From Rotaria socialis (taxonomy: Eukaryota; Rotifera; Eurotatoria; Philodinida; Philodinidae): 64,000 bases of DNA. The position numbers and the translations under genes were made by a program. Positions 12,701-19,917 of this stretch are shown here, in pieces. The notes below the pieces were generated by a model. It did no database searches. It was not told the origin of the DNA and saw nothing but the letters and a program-made list of their open reading frames with translations. The DNA lies in NCBI GenBank assembly GCA_905331475.1, contig CAJNYU010001530.1, positions 1 to 64,000 of the forward strand, in the 5' to 3' direction. How positions within the stretch are numbered: position 1 is the first letter of the stretch; each line of letters starts with the position of its first letter.

Positions 12701-15700
12701 GAATGGTAATAAGGAATCGGACTGTGCATTGATGACCCATCTGCTACCATTTTTGAAGTCATAGTGCCAATCCAAAAGATTGTAGAAGTTCATTTCGAAG
12801 AGGACTCTAAATAGTGGTAAAAACGGCTGCTTTTGCTCGCCTCTTAATTCATTGATTGAGCGTAAATGACTGATAATATCGGTAAATGAACAAGCTTGGT
12901 TTTCTATTGCGATCAATACAGTTTCTTTGACACGTTCTACAATATCAGTCATCGAAGCATGATCATCTTCAGGCAGAATCGTGCGCAGTGCCAGAGTGTT
13001 TATCAACGGTGCAAACAGATCTTTCGAATTATCTTGACTTGTTCTCGTCGATAGTACGCTACCTACTAGAATATCTAAGTGATCGTTGCTAAACACACTC
13101 AAGACACACTTATAGAGAGCGAGAAGTAGAGTGAATAATGTGCAGCCAAAGGTTTTCGATAGTGTTCGAAGCTTATCGGCTAATATTGGAATTACGTCGA
13201 CATATGATATGTAAGCTGGATGGTTCAGTTCGACTGAATTTTTAGACTTATCAATGGTCATATCACTTGTTAGTGGTAGTCTTTGATGACCTTTTATGCG
13301 TTCAACCATTGTAGCTACAAAAACATAACAAAAGAGATCAGTCAATAGGAGTAATATTTGGTCAAGCTGTGGAATGTTACCTATGGCTGTAAGTTTATCT
13401 TTGTTATTGTTTTTCGACTGATTGGAAATGAAGTGAATAAGAGAACTGACCGATTGACGTGATGCTTTATCATTGTTTTCTGTATCATAGAATCTAGCAA
13501 GTTCATCAAGAAAATATTCGATTGAATAGCCATCACATAGAATATGATGAAAATTGACTAAAAGTACATGATGATTAGGTATATCATGTATATGGATAAT
13601 GACAAATCGGCATACGGGCCCCTTGTTGAGGTCAAATGGCTGACTAGCATAGAACTGTAATCTTTCGGTCAGTTGGCTCAAATCATTAAGGTTGACTTCT
13701 ATTAGTGGTACCATCCATTGGGCTAGAATATGTTGCCAAACAGATCCACCGCCGTCCTCTTTATATACCGTACGTAATAACTCGTGTCGGGTCATAAGTT
13801 TGTACAAAGCAGAGAAAAGTACAGTCTGGTCATAATCTCCATTGATATCAAGCGCTACAGGCACATTGTAGCACGGGTTATTCGGTTTCATTTTCCACAA
13901 GAACCAAAATTGCCGTTGGGCTGGCAACAGTGGAAGCTGTTGACGTGCCGTAGAAAATTCATCAGTCGATGTTGCCATTGTCGATATAATGGATAATTCT
14001 TGCGACGCGACTGTTTGTTCAATTTGATTAGCATAATCTTCTAGAGTCATGCACTGAAATAGTTGGCGAACGGATGTTATAATGTTGAATGCACGATGAA
14101 TGCGGGCAACAACTTCCATCGCTAACAAAGAATGACCCCCCAGTTGAATGAAATTCGCCGTCCGAGGAAATTCCGGCTGCTTAAGTACACTCGTCAATAT
14201 GTTGAATACGGTGGTACTCACGCGCTTGTCTATCGTCGGCTTGGGCAACAATTTTCGATTTATTTTTCCAATCGAATTTATTGGCATTTTTTCGAGAATG
14301 ACAATAAATGATGGGATCATGTGATGTGGTAACCATTGAGCCAGATGAAAACGAATGGCATCTTCGGTAATGTGAAATCCTTCCCTTGGAACAACATAAG
14401 CTACTATATGTTGAGAATCATCAGTAGCGTCATCCAGAATATCATTGCGCAAAATAACGACAGCTTCACTTAGCGCTTTTATTTCCAATAGGCGAGTCTC
14501 AATTTCGCCTATTTCGATTCGCTGAGAGCGTATCTTGACTTGATTGTCCTTTCGATAAAGGAACTCGACATTACCATCCTCTAGCATACGTACTGTATCG
14601 CCTGTTCGATATATGAGCTCGCACTCTTCATTAATATTTTTTGATACAAATGGATTAGGTACAAATTTTTTCATTGTTAAGGCAGCATCGTTGAAGTATC
14701 CAGCACTAACACCCGCGCCACCTATTAGTAATTCGCCGGGCACTCCGATCGGTACCAGCTGGAGATAATTATCGACCACGTACACTTGTGTATTAGGCAA
14801 TGGTCGACCAATGGGAATGAAGTACTTTTGCGAAACATCAGACGTAACAGTGTAACAGAGCGCGTTATGTGTAGTCTCAGTCGGTCCATAGCCATTCATT
14901 AGTGTCAATGGTGGATGCAGACTGACTGCTTGTACACATTTGAGGTTGGCTTTCTCACCAGCGAAAATAACCGAGTTTAGTGTGGGGAAAAAAGTAGAGC
15001 TTTCGGCTTGCTTTGAAAGTATATTGAAAACGGCTGTTGGTGGATTGAGCATATCAAGGTGAAGCTCTTCCAGTGCTGAACACGATGCAATCGCTGTGCA
15101 GTCGACAATCACAAGAGTACCTCCATTCAAAAGGGTAGCAAATATTTCAAACGTAGATACATCAAAGCTTAAAGAACACACTTGACCTACACGATAGCCA
15201 GGCTTTATTGAATGGCAGCCAACACCCACCGTACGACATATGATGTTCTTGTGCGTCGCACATACACCTTTTGGTATGCCTGTCGAACCGGACGTGAAAA
15301 TTATATAGGCGAGATCATTCGGTGCCATGAGTACCTTGGCTTCTGCATTCTGTACTGAATCAATGTCATATGCCACATCTGTATTTAACAGTGATGTATG
15401 AGTTATTATCGGTATTGCATATTTGAACCTGTCCTCATCAATGGTATCAACAAGATCGGTCACTAACATAAAAGCATGGGTCTCCCGTAGGATCCATGCT
15501 TTGCGTTCGAATGGCAGATCTGGATCAATATTGATATAATAGTGACCGGCAAGTAGAACAGACCACATGGTCTGCACTACCTTAATAGAACGGTAAGCCA
15601 TTATGGCGATACATAGCTTCTCATCACCACGGTTTGCTGCCAGTAAGCGTCGTGTTATTGTAGAGGCAGCTTGAATACTGTTTTTCCAGAGTTGAGCATA

Positions 15701-18700
15701 TGATATTATTTGACCATTATGTTCGATTGCAATCGCTTCTGGACAAGCATTTGCTTGTTCACAAAACAATTGGCACAGTGTTTTTTCTAGCGGCTGATGA
15801 CTATCGCTAACCGATGGGTAGGAAAACTCGTTGATGAGACGTGTTTGTTCGTCATCGGTCATCATGGGCCAGTGGCTCATACGAGTATCTAAACTGGCAA
15901 AGGCAGCTTCGCAGAGTTGCAGCCAATGACAAATGAGTCGCTCTATGGTCGATGCTTTAAATAGATTCGTCCGATACTGAGTTTGTAAAGACAATCCCCC
16001 TTGATCGTCTTCCCACACATGGACTTCTAAATCACATTTGGCAGTTGGATCTATTACACGCATCTTACTCATTAGGCTGGAATTGACTTTTTCTCCGACA
16101 TTTTGATAGGCGAAGATCACTTGGAACAGTCTCGACGCGTGTGAATCACGCTCAAGTTGTTCAAGTTGTGATGTGACATAGGCGAAGGGTGCTTGTTGAT
16201 GTTCAAATGCTTCTAGTACTGTTTTCTTGGCATAATCGACTAGCTCATGAAATGTTGGATCAGCACTTAGGTCAAATCGCATGAGTAATGTATTGACGAA
16301 GAGACCTACTGTGTGTTCAATCTCTTCAAAATAACGGTTGAAAACTGGTGTAGCAACGATAATATCCTCCCAATTGCCAGTATAGCGAGCAATTAATGCA
16401 CTGAAAGTGCTCAATAATACCATAAATGGTGTGACATCCATGGTTTGGCATATGAGATGAAGTTGAGAGGCAAACTTAGGGGAAATTTCACAGAAGTAAG
16501 TCGATCCGTCGATATCTGATCCTGATTGACGATCAAGTGGAAGAATGGCATAATTAGCAGTTCCATTGCTCAGTATTTCTTTCCAATAAGCAACATCCTT
16601 TTCCCACATCGCTGTGTTGAGTTGTATCAAATATTGATGAAACTGCCACTGTATTGGTGGTAGGAATAGATTTGGAGCGATTTTATCGATAAGAGCTTGC
16701 AAAATTTGGTTAAGCTCATGAATAATCACACCAATAGACCAGCCGTCAACGATAATATGATGAAAGATCATACTCAGAACGTGTGGTCGATCATCAATGG
16801 TGATTAAGTAACACAAAAAGCAAGGTTTTGACTGCTCTAATTGAAACTTTTGACAGAGAAATTGAGTCAATTCTAGTTCAATAGGCTGCTCGGCTGAAAA
16901 AGCACGCACGATTAGAATTGGTGTACCGTTGACAGTGTTCATCACTAATGGCTTAACTGCTTGAACAATATTGCCTTGATGGTCGCGCTCGAAGACAGTA
17001 CGCAAAGAGTGATGCCGTTCAACCAGTAGTCGAACGGCTTCAAGCACGAATGCCGTTGTGATACGTTGATCTACAATTTTATATGTGGCTTCAATATTAT
17101 ATTTTGCTTTTATGTCATTAGACATTTCATCATCGATCCAAATGCCTTGTTGACCGACACTGAGTGGTACCACTGTAGGGAATTCAGTCTCACGTAATGT
17201 ACTTGCGGGTGCGGATTGACAGGGAAACATATTTCCAATGGCACTTTGCTCATCTACCAGTTTGCATAAACCAAGCAGAGTAAGATTTGCAAAAAAGTGC
17301 CGGATCGGTATGTGCACATGATAATGAGAGTAGAGCTCACGTTGGATCTGAATTGCCAACAGTGAATGACCACCGAGTTGTGTAAATGTTCTAGTTCTTG
17401 CATCGGTGGCATTAGCAACGTCCAATATTTTGCACCACATAGGAAAGACTAAAGATTGAATATCATCGGTGCTATTGAATGCTTCACCGTTAACTTCAGA
17501 CTGATATCTTGCATAGAGTACAGACAGTTGAGCTCTATCAAGCTTACTCGTGGTTGTGTATGGAATTGTATCGACACGAATATAACTTTTTGGCAATGCA
17601 TAAGATGGCAAACTTGAGCTCAACCAATCAACAAGTTCATCATGTTCAACTAACTTGTTGCTAGTATAAAAAGCAACGAGTTGCTCTTTGTCAATTTTAG
17701 CGACGAAACATCCACTAGCAGTTACGGCCGGATGTTGATTGAGCACCGTTTCAATCTCTTCAAGTTCAACGCGACAACCACGAATTTTAATTTGACTATC
17801 AACTCGAGCCAAGAAGATGAGCATTTGGGTTGTTTGATCAAGACGTACTAAATCACCCGTCCTAAAATAAGTCTTGCCATCGATTGATATATGTTTCGAT
17901 GCTGTCAATTCTGGTAAATTAAGATAGGCCGTAAACAAACATTCACCTGCGATCAAAAGTTCACCAACATCTGTTGATAATTGGCCTTGCGAATTAAGAA
18001 GAGCATAATCAACATTACCAATGGGTTTCCCGATGGGGATCGATTCAAATTGACTATAGTTTAGTGCATCGGTTATTTCGTGATACGTGGCATCATTACC
18101 TGTCTCTGTGGAGCCATACAAATTAAGTAGAATGACCTGTGGTAGGAATGTACGAAATAGTGCACAAGCATTCTTTGTTAATTTTTCACCACTGAAAATG
18201 ATTAACTTGAGCGACCGAAGCTGCTTTTTACACGTAGTACTATCAGGAAAAGCTTTTAGAATCGATGATAGCATAGTAGGAACTACTGTTAGTCGAGTAA
18301 CTTGCCGCCGATCGATCAAATAGGAGAGAGAAAATGGATCACTAGACACGGCACTTGACGCCATTACGGTAGGTATTCCTTGCAAAAGACCACCCAACAT
18401 CTCCCAGATGCTATCGACAAATGTAACTGATGTTTTCCACAATTGCCGATCATTTGCTGTCCATGGATATGCATTCCACATCCATTTGAATCGATTCCAG
18501 ATGGCTCGATGAGATACTATTACACCTTTCGGTGTTCCACTCGAACCCGATGTGTACATAATATATAGAGGATCGTTGGGTTGAAACGGAGGTCGATTTG
18601 GAGTAAATGGTGCCGACTCGTAGCACTCATTGTTCGGTCGAAAAATTCTGTCTGGCTCGATAAATTTTTGCAAATTGCATTCAAGTAACTCTTCAGTTAT

Positions 18701-19024
18701 CATAACTATTGGCTTGGCATCGTCGAGAATCGCTTTTAAACGACGCGAAGGAATCGAATGTTCCAGAAGAAGAAACGGAGTTCGACAGGCAAGTGAAGCT
18801 AGGATACTAACAAACACATTCGTTCCACGCTCCAGATAGATGCCTATATATTGACCTGGCCTTACGCCTCGTCGACACATTGAAGCATACAACGAGTTAA
18901 CCCTACTGGACAATACTTTATAAGAAATTTCATCTCCATTTTCAGTAATCAAACAGGGCTGTTTAGAATAGCGAATAGCCACGTGACTGAACTGCTCATA
19001 GAAATCATTTCTGATCGCTTCCAT
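5771..19024 (-). CDS. Hybrid non-ribosomal peptide synthetase - polyketide synthase with C-terminal TauD-type dioxygenase
   Basis: A single 4417-residue intronless ORF from ATG (19022-19024) to TAG (5771-5773). Domain order: A1 (1-510), T1 (Ser about 552), C1 (HHIIVDG about 755), A2 (core about 1245), T2 (about 1630), C2 (HHILCDG about 1826), A3 (about 2335), T3 (GGTSFS about 2731), KS (TACSSS, Cys about 2991), AT (GHSTGE, Ser about 3436), a degenerate beta-lactamase-like region (3760-3940), ACP (LGVDSL, Ser about 4044) and a TauD/TfdA oxygenase (4107-4417). Colinearity predicts three amino-acid-type units extended by one malonate-type unit, then oxidation. There is no N-terminal C domain and no terminal thioesterase or reductase. 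Every carrier domain keeps its phosphopantetheine Ser. The missing introns, GC-richer look and bacterial architecture indicate horizontal transfer; the long intact frame implies selection or recent arrival. No partner genes lie nearby. The product is unknown. Confidence 0.95.
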   Translation of the reverse strand: MEAIRNDFYEQFSHVAIRYSKQPCLITENGDEISYKVLSSRVNSLYASMCRRGVRPGQYIGIYLERGTNVFVSILASLACRTPFLLLEHSIPSRRLKAILDDAKPIVMITEELLECNLQKFIEPDRIFRPNNECYESAPFTPNRPPFQPNDPLYIMYTSGSSGTPKGVIVSHRAIWNRFKWMWNAYPWTANDRQLWKTSVTFVDSIWEMLGGLLQGIPTVMASSAVSSDPFSLSYLIDRRQVTRLTVVPTMLSSILKAFPDSTTCKKQLRSLKLIIFSGEKLTKNACALFRTFLPQVILLNLYGSTETGNDATYHEITDALNYSQFESIPIGKPIGNVDYALLNSQGQLSTDVGELLIAGECLFTAYLNLPELTASKHISIDGKTYFRTGDLVRLDQTTQMLIFLARVDSQIKIRGCRVELEEIETVLNQHPAVTASGCFVAKIDKEQLVAFYTSNKLVEHDELVDWLSSSLPSYALPKSYIRVDTIPYTTTSKLDRAQLSVLYARYQSEVNGEAFNSTDDIQSLVFPMWCKILDVANATDARTRTFTQLGGHSLLAIQIQRELYSHYHVHIPIRHFFANLTLLGLCKLVDEQSAIGNMFPCQSAPASTLRETEFPTVVPLSVGQQGIWIDDEMSNDIKAKYNIEATYKIVDQRITTAFVLEAVRLLVERHHSLRTVFERDHQGNIVQAVKPLVMNTVNGTPILIVRAFSAEQPIELELTQFLCQKFQLEQSKPCFLCYLITIDDRPHVLSMIFHHIIVDGWSIGVIIHELNQILQALIDKIAPNLFLPPIQWQFHQYLIQLNTAMWEKDVAYWKEILSNGTANYAILPLDRQSGSDIDGSTYFCEISPKFASQLHLICQTMDVTPFMVLLSTFSALIARYTGNWEDIIVATPVFNRYFEEIEHTVGLFVNTLLMRFDLSADPTFHELVDYAKKTVLEAFEHQQAPFAYVTSQLEQLERDSHASRLFQVIFAYQNVGEKVNSSLMSKMRVIDPTAKCDLEVHVWEDDQGGLSLQTQYRTNLFKASTIERLICHWLQLCEAAFASLDTRMSHWPMMTDDEQTRLINEFSYPSVSDSHQPLEKTLCQLFCEQANACPEAIAIEHNGQIISYAQLWKNSIQAASTITRRLLAANRGDEKLCIAIMAYRSIKVVQTMWSVLLAGHYYINIDPDLPFERKAWILRETHAFMLVTDLVDTIDEDRFKYAIPIITHTSLLNTDVAYDIDSVQNAEAKVLMAPNDLAYIIFTSGSTGIPKGVCATHKNIICRTVGVGCHSIKPGYRVGQVCSLSFDVSTFEIFATLLNGGTLVIVDCTAIASCSALEELHLDMLNPPTAVFNILSKQAESSTFFPTLNSVIFAGEKANLKCVQAVSLHPPLTLMNGYGPTETTHNALCYTVTSDVSQKYFIPIGRPLPNTQVYVVDNYLQLVPIGVPGELLIGGAGVSAGYFNDAALTMKKFVPNPFVSKNINEECELIYRTGDTVRMLEDGNVEFLYRKDNQVKIRSQRIEIGEIETRLLEIKALSEAVVILRNDILDDATDDSQHIVAYVVPREGFHITEDAIRFHLAQWLPHHMIPSFIVILEKMPINSIGKINRKLLPKPTIDKRVSTTVFNILTSVLKQPEFPRTANFIQLGGHSLLAMEVVARIHRAFNIITSVRQLFQCMTLEDYANQIEQTVASQELSIISTMATSTDEFSTARQQLPLLPAQRQFWFLWKMKPNNPCYNVPVALDINGDYDQTVLFSALYKLMTRHELLRTVYKEDGGGSVWQHILAQWMVPLIEVNLNDLSQLTERLQFYASQPFDLNKGPVCRFVIIHIHDIPNHHVLLVNFHHILCDGYSIEYFLDELARFYDTENNDKASRQSVSSLIHFISNQSKNNNKDKLTAIGNIPQLDQILLLLTDLFCYVFVATMVERIKGHQRLPLTSDMTIDKSKNSVELNHPAYISYVDVIPILADKLRTLSKTFGCTLFTLLLALYKCVLSVFSNDHLDILVGSVLSTRTSQDNSKDLFAPLINTLALRTILPEDDHASMTDIVERVKETVLIAIENQACSFTDIISHLRSINELRGEQKQPFLPLFRVLFEMNFYNLLDWHYDFKNGSRWVINAQSDSLLPFTKSDIDMHASEKGQGSPIDISFRANTRLLSTKSIEKLAQCYAGAIELVIREPNCTKSYLWSELHMIRSGLTIHECFIDQVQRNPSQIAIIQGDLRWSYEQLHRQAMLVAISLQTTYFLHPGALVGLCMRRSADLVASMFGVLTAGATYVYLDPALPVHRILKMIELASCKLVLCDVDGYQVLNSSNNNITECSLINTLDQVKLDNKMLHACVKVKPTDVCYVIFTSGTTGEPKGIRIQHQAVVRRTHMHDYLRITPSSRVAHVSSCSFDGYILELYAALLNGASVVVYDHTYTVEPKLLGDLFRIDKITHAYLPTPIFNMMAEYVPSAFSGMISVMSAGDRANAKLMRQVLLQSRPPPQQLVNAYGPTETTCISTWYYVTLPALNNIIAHGLSVPIGTALPDTPIYIVRSNTLELVDEGELLIGGFGVSHGYLSLPEQTAAKFIATNPFSTTDQRPLYRSGDSVRRLSDGNLVFIGRYDNQVKIEGCRIELAEIESNIKNHPDVLDAVVIVRSDIVKDAQTIVAYVKPEIVSPTAIKHYLSKNLPKYMIPTFVIPIATLPLVGGKIDRNNLPKPNMSADVDKDNNMIISTKKTSYNKIEDVWHHILGHDRIFKPQDDFFQSGGTSFSVVQLHAMLEVLFDIKLDIIKLFEYTTIESQLQWIVPSKTIDQYENIQVPMNTISPSIRVQHQCFTNEDKECIAVIGMSARYGTVETIEDLWTILCNGSDLCTHVSHNELRQQEHMAEMLKLNPNYVQARCVMPNANCFDHIFFDMTKRDADITDPQHRIMLETAYEALEDAGLVPQNFSGTIGIFGSTFRNTYAETCGLFKPYTIDSDSSLSVKSTTLDPASILRVEIGNMAEGAPTFVAYKLGLTGPAMAVQTACSSSGTALHVALRSIETGDCDVALVAGVCIDYPLEAGYNYQPGMIMSKTGYCRAFDARADGAVSGDGAGVIVLMKLQEAILLGYSIRALIIGHAINNDGYKKSSFSITNPDMQAACMKKALKMAQIERPTYEIGFVEAHGPGIPLGDLLEVQALTKAYDNNSTSASKIYLGSIKTNVGHTGHAGTLASLIKTILILESGKIPPTVYFQQFSPLIAQLNHPFIVNSTCVNWPQSPRRAAVNTLGQGGTNSHFILEQFVPKTKNELSHMPSQQIFVFSAKDSDALNQVKHRLAAHLSKFNSTQRDRIAYALAFGRMTYNVRGFIVASSIEQLKQKLIVPQHDVRQYDTPINIVFLLPGQGTQFFGMAYDLYTNYPICAKIIDQCCNFIQNSAIRQMVIDSLLKTKEVSSLSNSSIQYYAQLSVFIVEYALASLFIALNVKPNFFIGHSTGELVAACLAQVFTLEQAICFLEYRWEVTVNIPSSHGSMLAVHIDEDVELLQREFDVEISAINSKNQYVFSGTHSNIKRMEEQLRLQYPTNKMKNLQIASAFHSSFMNSACEKLEKWMTCLVLKEPSFPIVSTVTGMLTKVGEMTSIDYWISHLKKPVLFGPAVENLLMNSDKPLLFVQVGPGKNLLSLVQNIDSNSKIAPPTLLENEGGGSVLNCVGTLWSHGATKDIHWTALFHSSHMHHISLPKYPFKRVVCFADTHQITTHKNWFSQSRSSCMSRALGYTTTSSLKASISSKSISSRAPWTVRKLKNNTECSSTIKLIQFDSNTNFDSEVAIDVCSLRLGFSTSIFTRALYFDAIQDKMIKPETLLIDLFPESLLNDLPDHVTRLTLQQLADGSSGLVLSSCESVQDLLNSLVSSTTSHKSTNDNSDIIGMSLLGHSLAAINEMSYSDLVHEKFIRPLLMCSTSISGNEAYAPALGLQSTTKDMGRLLMAAYGTSTNTDASIRKSIQKAFENYSVSLTGTEQLVPVLHMNTNQALLIISIDHVKKSMLESIVEKTFGVVSPTNISHKDVSDYTNIIIECLRHLMGNSTSMFSVTTPFDQLGVDSLQAITLVDVLSRQLENELPVDIIYKYSTIETLSHELQERAKLANSTSIASPGNYILDICTGMPKVYHSVNDRSLSALLQFITHKKSQLLNELTEYGALLFRHFDVITANHFAQVAQALAITHKSFLDYKDGISKRTHVMSNVFTSTEYPKHVEMALHNEMSYATEMPSQIFFFAEIPPAPGCGGETPIGDSREIYRSIDRKIRNAFANRKILYVHNMPNLGQGLGKSWQDTYRTESRKEVEEFLCSRHIEFSWQPDGSLRTIRSMEAVKRHPLTGDWLWCNHAHLFHPSDLQPELRRTLESRLTPVNMPKNCFFADNGEVIPDNYLTHVRHVLQAHQTKWSWERGDVLLLDNYRVAHGRAAFSGERRILVAMC
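6770..10615 (-). other. PKS module: KS - AT - degenerate serine-hydrolase-like region - ACP
   Basis: KS at residues 2805-3241 with the active-site Cys in TACSSS, His in EAHGPG (usual form EAHGTG) and His in NVGHTGHAG. AT at 3341-3625 with LLPGQGTQ, the GHSTGE nucleophile and an AFHS motif, which in characterised ATs goes with malonyl rather than methylmalonyl selection. There is no recognisable KR, DH or ER. Residues 3760-3940 instead resemble the fold of class C beta-lactamase-related proteins. ACP at about 4010-4085 with LGVDSLQAI. Predicted chemistry is one unreduced malonyl extension; the beta-keto would remain unless a separate enzyme acts. Confidence 0.8.
10700..13960 (-). other. NRPS module 3: C2-A3-T3
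   Basis: Residues about 1690-2775. The C domain starts near LLPAQRQFWFLWK and keeps HHILCDGYS. The A domain (about 2178-2685) has IFTSGTTGEPKG, SFDGYILELY with the pocket Asp, NAYGPTETTC, YRSGDSVR and GKIDRNNLPKP. The carrier motif is GGTSFSVVQL (Ser about 2731); having Thr-Ser rather than His-Ser is common in carriers that precede a KS. This module hands its peptide to the PKS module. Substrate not predicted. Confidence 0.85.
14000..17200 (-). other. NRPS module 2: C1-A2-T2
   Basis: Residues about 610-1675. The condensation domain carries HHIIVDGWS with the catalytic second His and the structural Asp-Gly. The adenylation domain (about 1075-1600) carries IFTSGSTGIPKG, SFDVSTFEIF with the alpha-amine-binding Asp, NGYGPTETTHN and YRTGD. 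The carrier motif is LGGHSLLA (about 1630). The pocket residues read by eye (Asp, Val, Phe, Leu, Ile, Ala, Gly, His, Asn, Lys) do not match a code I recognise, so the amino acid is not predicted. No epimerase or methyltransferase is inserted. Confidence 0.85.
17225..19024 (-). other. NRPS module 1: adenylation + carrier (loading A1-T1)
   Basis: Residues 1-600. The A domain starts directly at the N-terminus with no condensation domain, as expected for a loading module. Visible cores are YTSGSSGTPKG (about 160), FVDSIWEM (about 200), LYGSTETGND (about 310), YFRTGDL and SKLDRAQL with the conserved Lys. The carrier motif is LGGHSLLA. Aligning the pocket positions by eye to the gramicidin PheA scheme gives Val, Asp, Trp, Thr, Ile, Ser, Leu, Asn, Asp, Lys. 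The first position, normally Asp for alpha-amino acids, is Val. The pattern is close to the beta-alanine code as I remember it, so a beta-amino acid is the best guess. Confidence 0.75.
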
Positions 19025-19283
19025 TTAAAAGTCTAAAATTCAAAATACTGCGAGGGAGATTCATTTTAGTGAACTTTTATGACATAAATGTAACGATATT
19101 GGTTTAGTGCATTATATGCATGTATTTGATTTTCTCATTACTTCTAATCCTATGTATTGCCCTTATCATTTGGTCCTTATTTTATACTTCGCACTTTATA
19201 TTGTGTGTCGCACTTAAAATACCACATAAAGATAGCATAAAAGCGGGTGTTTTATATGTAATCGATGCGATTGATGACAGGAA
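19025..19283. promoter_or_regulatory. Upstream flank of the NRPS-PKS gene
   Basis: About 260 bp of AT-rich DNA between the NRPS start codon and a hAT-type MITE. It should hold the promoter if the annotated ATG is right. I see no convincing TATA box, initiator or splice acceptor that fixes a start site. Confidence 0.3.
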
Positions 19284-19671
19284 TAGGGGTATGACAGTTC
19301 AGTTTTAGTTCAGATCCTTAGAACTGTTCAGACAGTTCCTTAGATCTGATCTGAACTGTTCGACTAGATCAGATCAGATCATTAGAACTGTTTGAACAGA
19401 TCTTTGGATCTGATCTAAACTGTTCAAGCAGATCAGATCCCATCAGAGACGCCTATGTCGATATAGACATCATCCCAGTGTAGATCCTAACAGTTCTTAG
19501 ATCTGATCTGATCTGCCCGAACAGTTCTTTTGATCTGATCTGATCTGCTTAAACAGTTCAGATGCGATCTACGGAACTGTTCGAACAGTTCTAATGATCT
19601 GATCTGATCTGTTCGAACAGTTCTTTCGCTCATTTGATCTGAACTTAGATCTGAGAACTGTCACACCCCTA
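19284..19671. mobile_element. hAT-type fold-back MITE (388 bp) upstream of the NRPS-PKS
   Basis: The terminal inverted repeats are TAGGGGTATGACAGTTC on the left and, in reverse complement, TAGGGGTGTGACAGTTC on the right. An 8-bp target duplication flanks it: GACAGGAA at 19276-19283 and GATAGGAA at 19672-19679, one mismatch. The interior is built from many direct and inverted copies of GATCTGATCTGAACTGTTC-like units, which could form a long multi-branched hairpin. The 8-bp duplication and the TAGGGG terminus point to hAT-type mobilisation. No coding capacity. Confidence 0.85.
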
Positions 19672-19835
19672 GATAGGAAGAATCGAATAAAGCTAAATAA
19701 CAACATCGAGCTTCTCTCTTCCATCAAAAATCGACACAATAAATACAACCGTAAAGTTTAATTAATATGTTACCAGAGATATGAGGTTTCGAAGTTCTCG
19801 TACTCATCTCTTTTGGAGGAAAAGAGATTCCAGAT

Positions 19836-19917
19836 GTGGCTGGGTGTGGGTGTGGGTGTGAGGATATCGGAAAAAATAAGTTTAACACGCTCATACACAC
19901 CCACACCCACACCCTCA
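19836..19917. repeat. Telomere-like inverted array, 0.8 kb upstream of the NRPS-PKS start
   Basis: GGCTGGGTGTGGGTGTGGG at about 19839-19860 is followed after about 30 bp by its complement, ACACCCACACCCACACCCTC, at about 19897-19915. The order (TGTGGG strand, then CCCACA strand) is the same as in the arrays at 5.4 kb and 21.6 kb. Confidence 0.75.
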
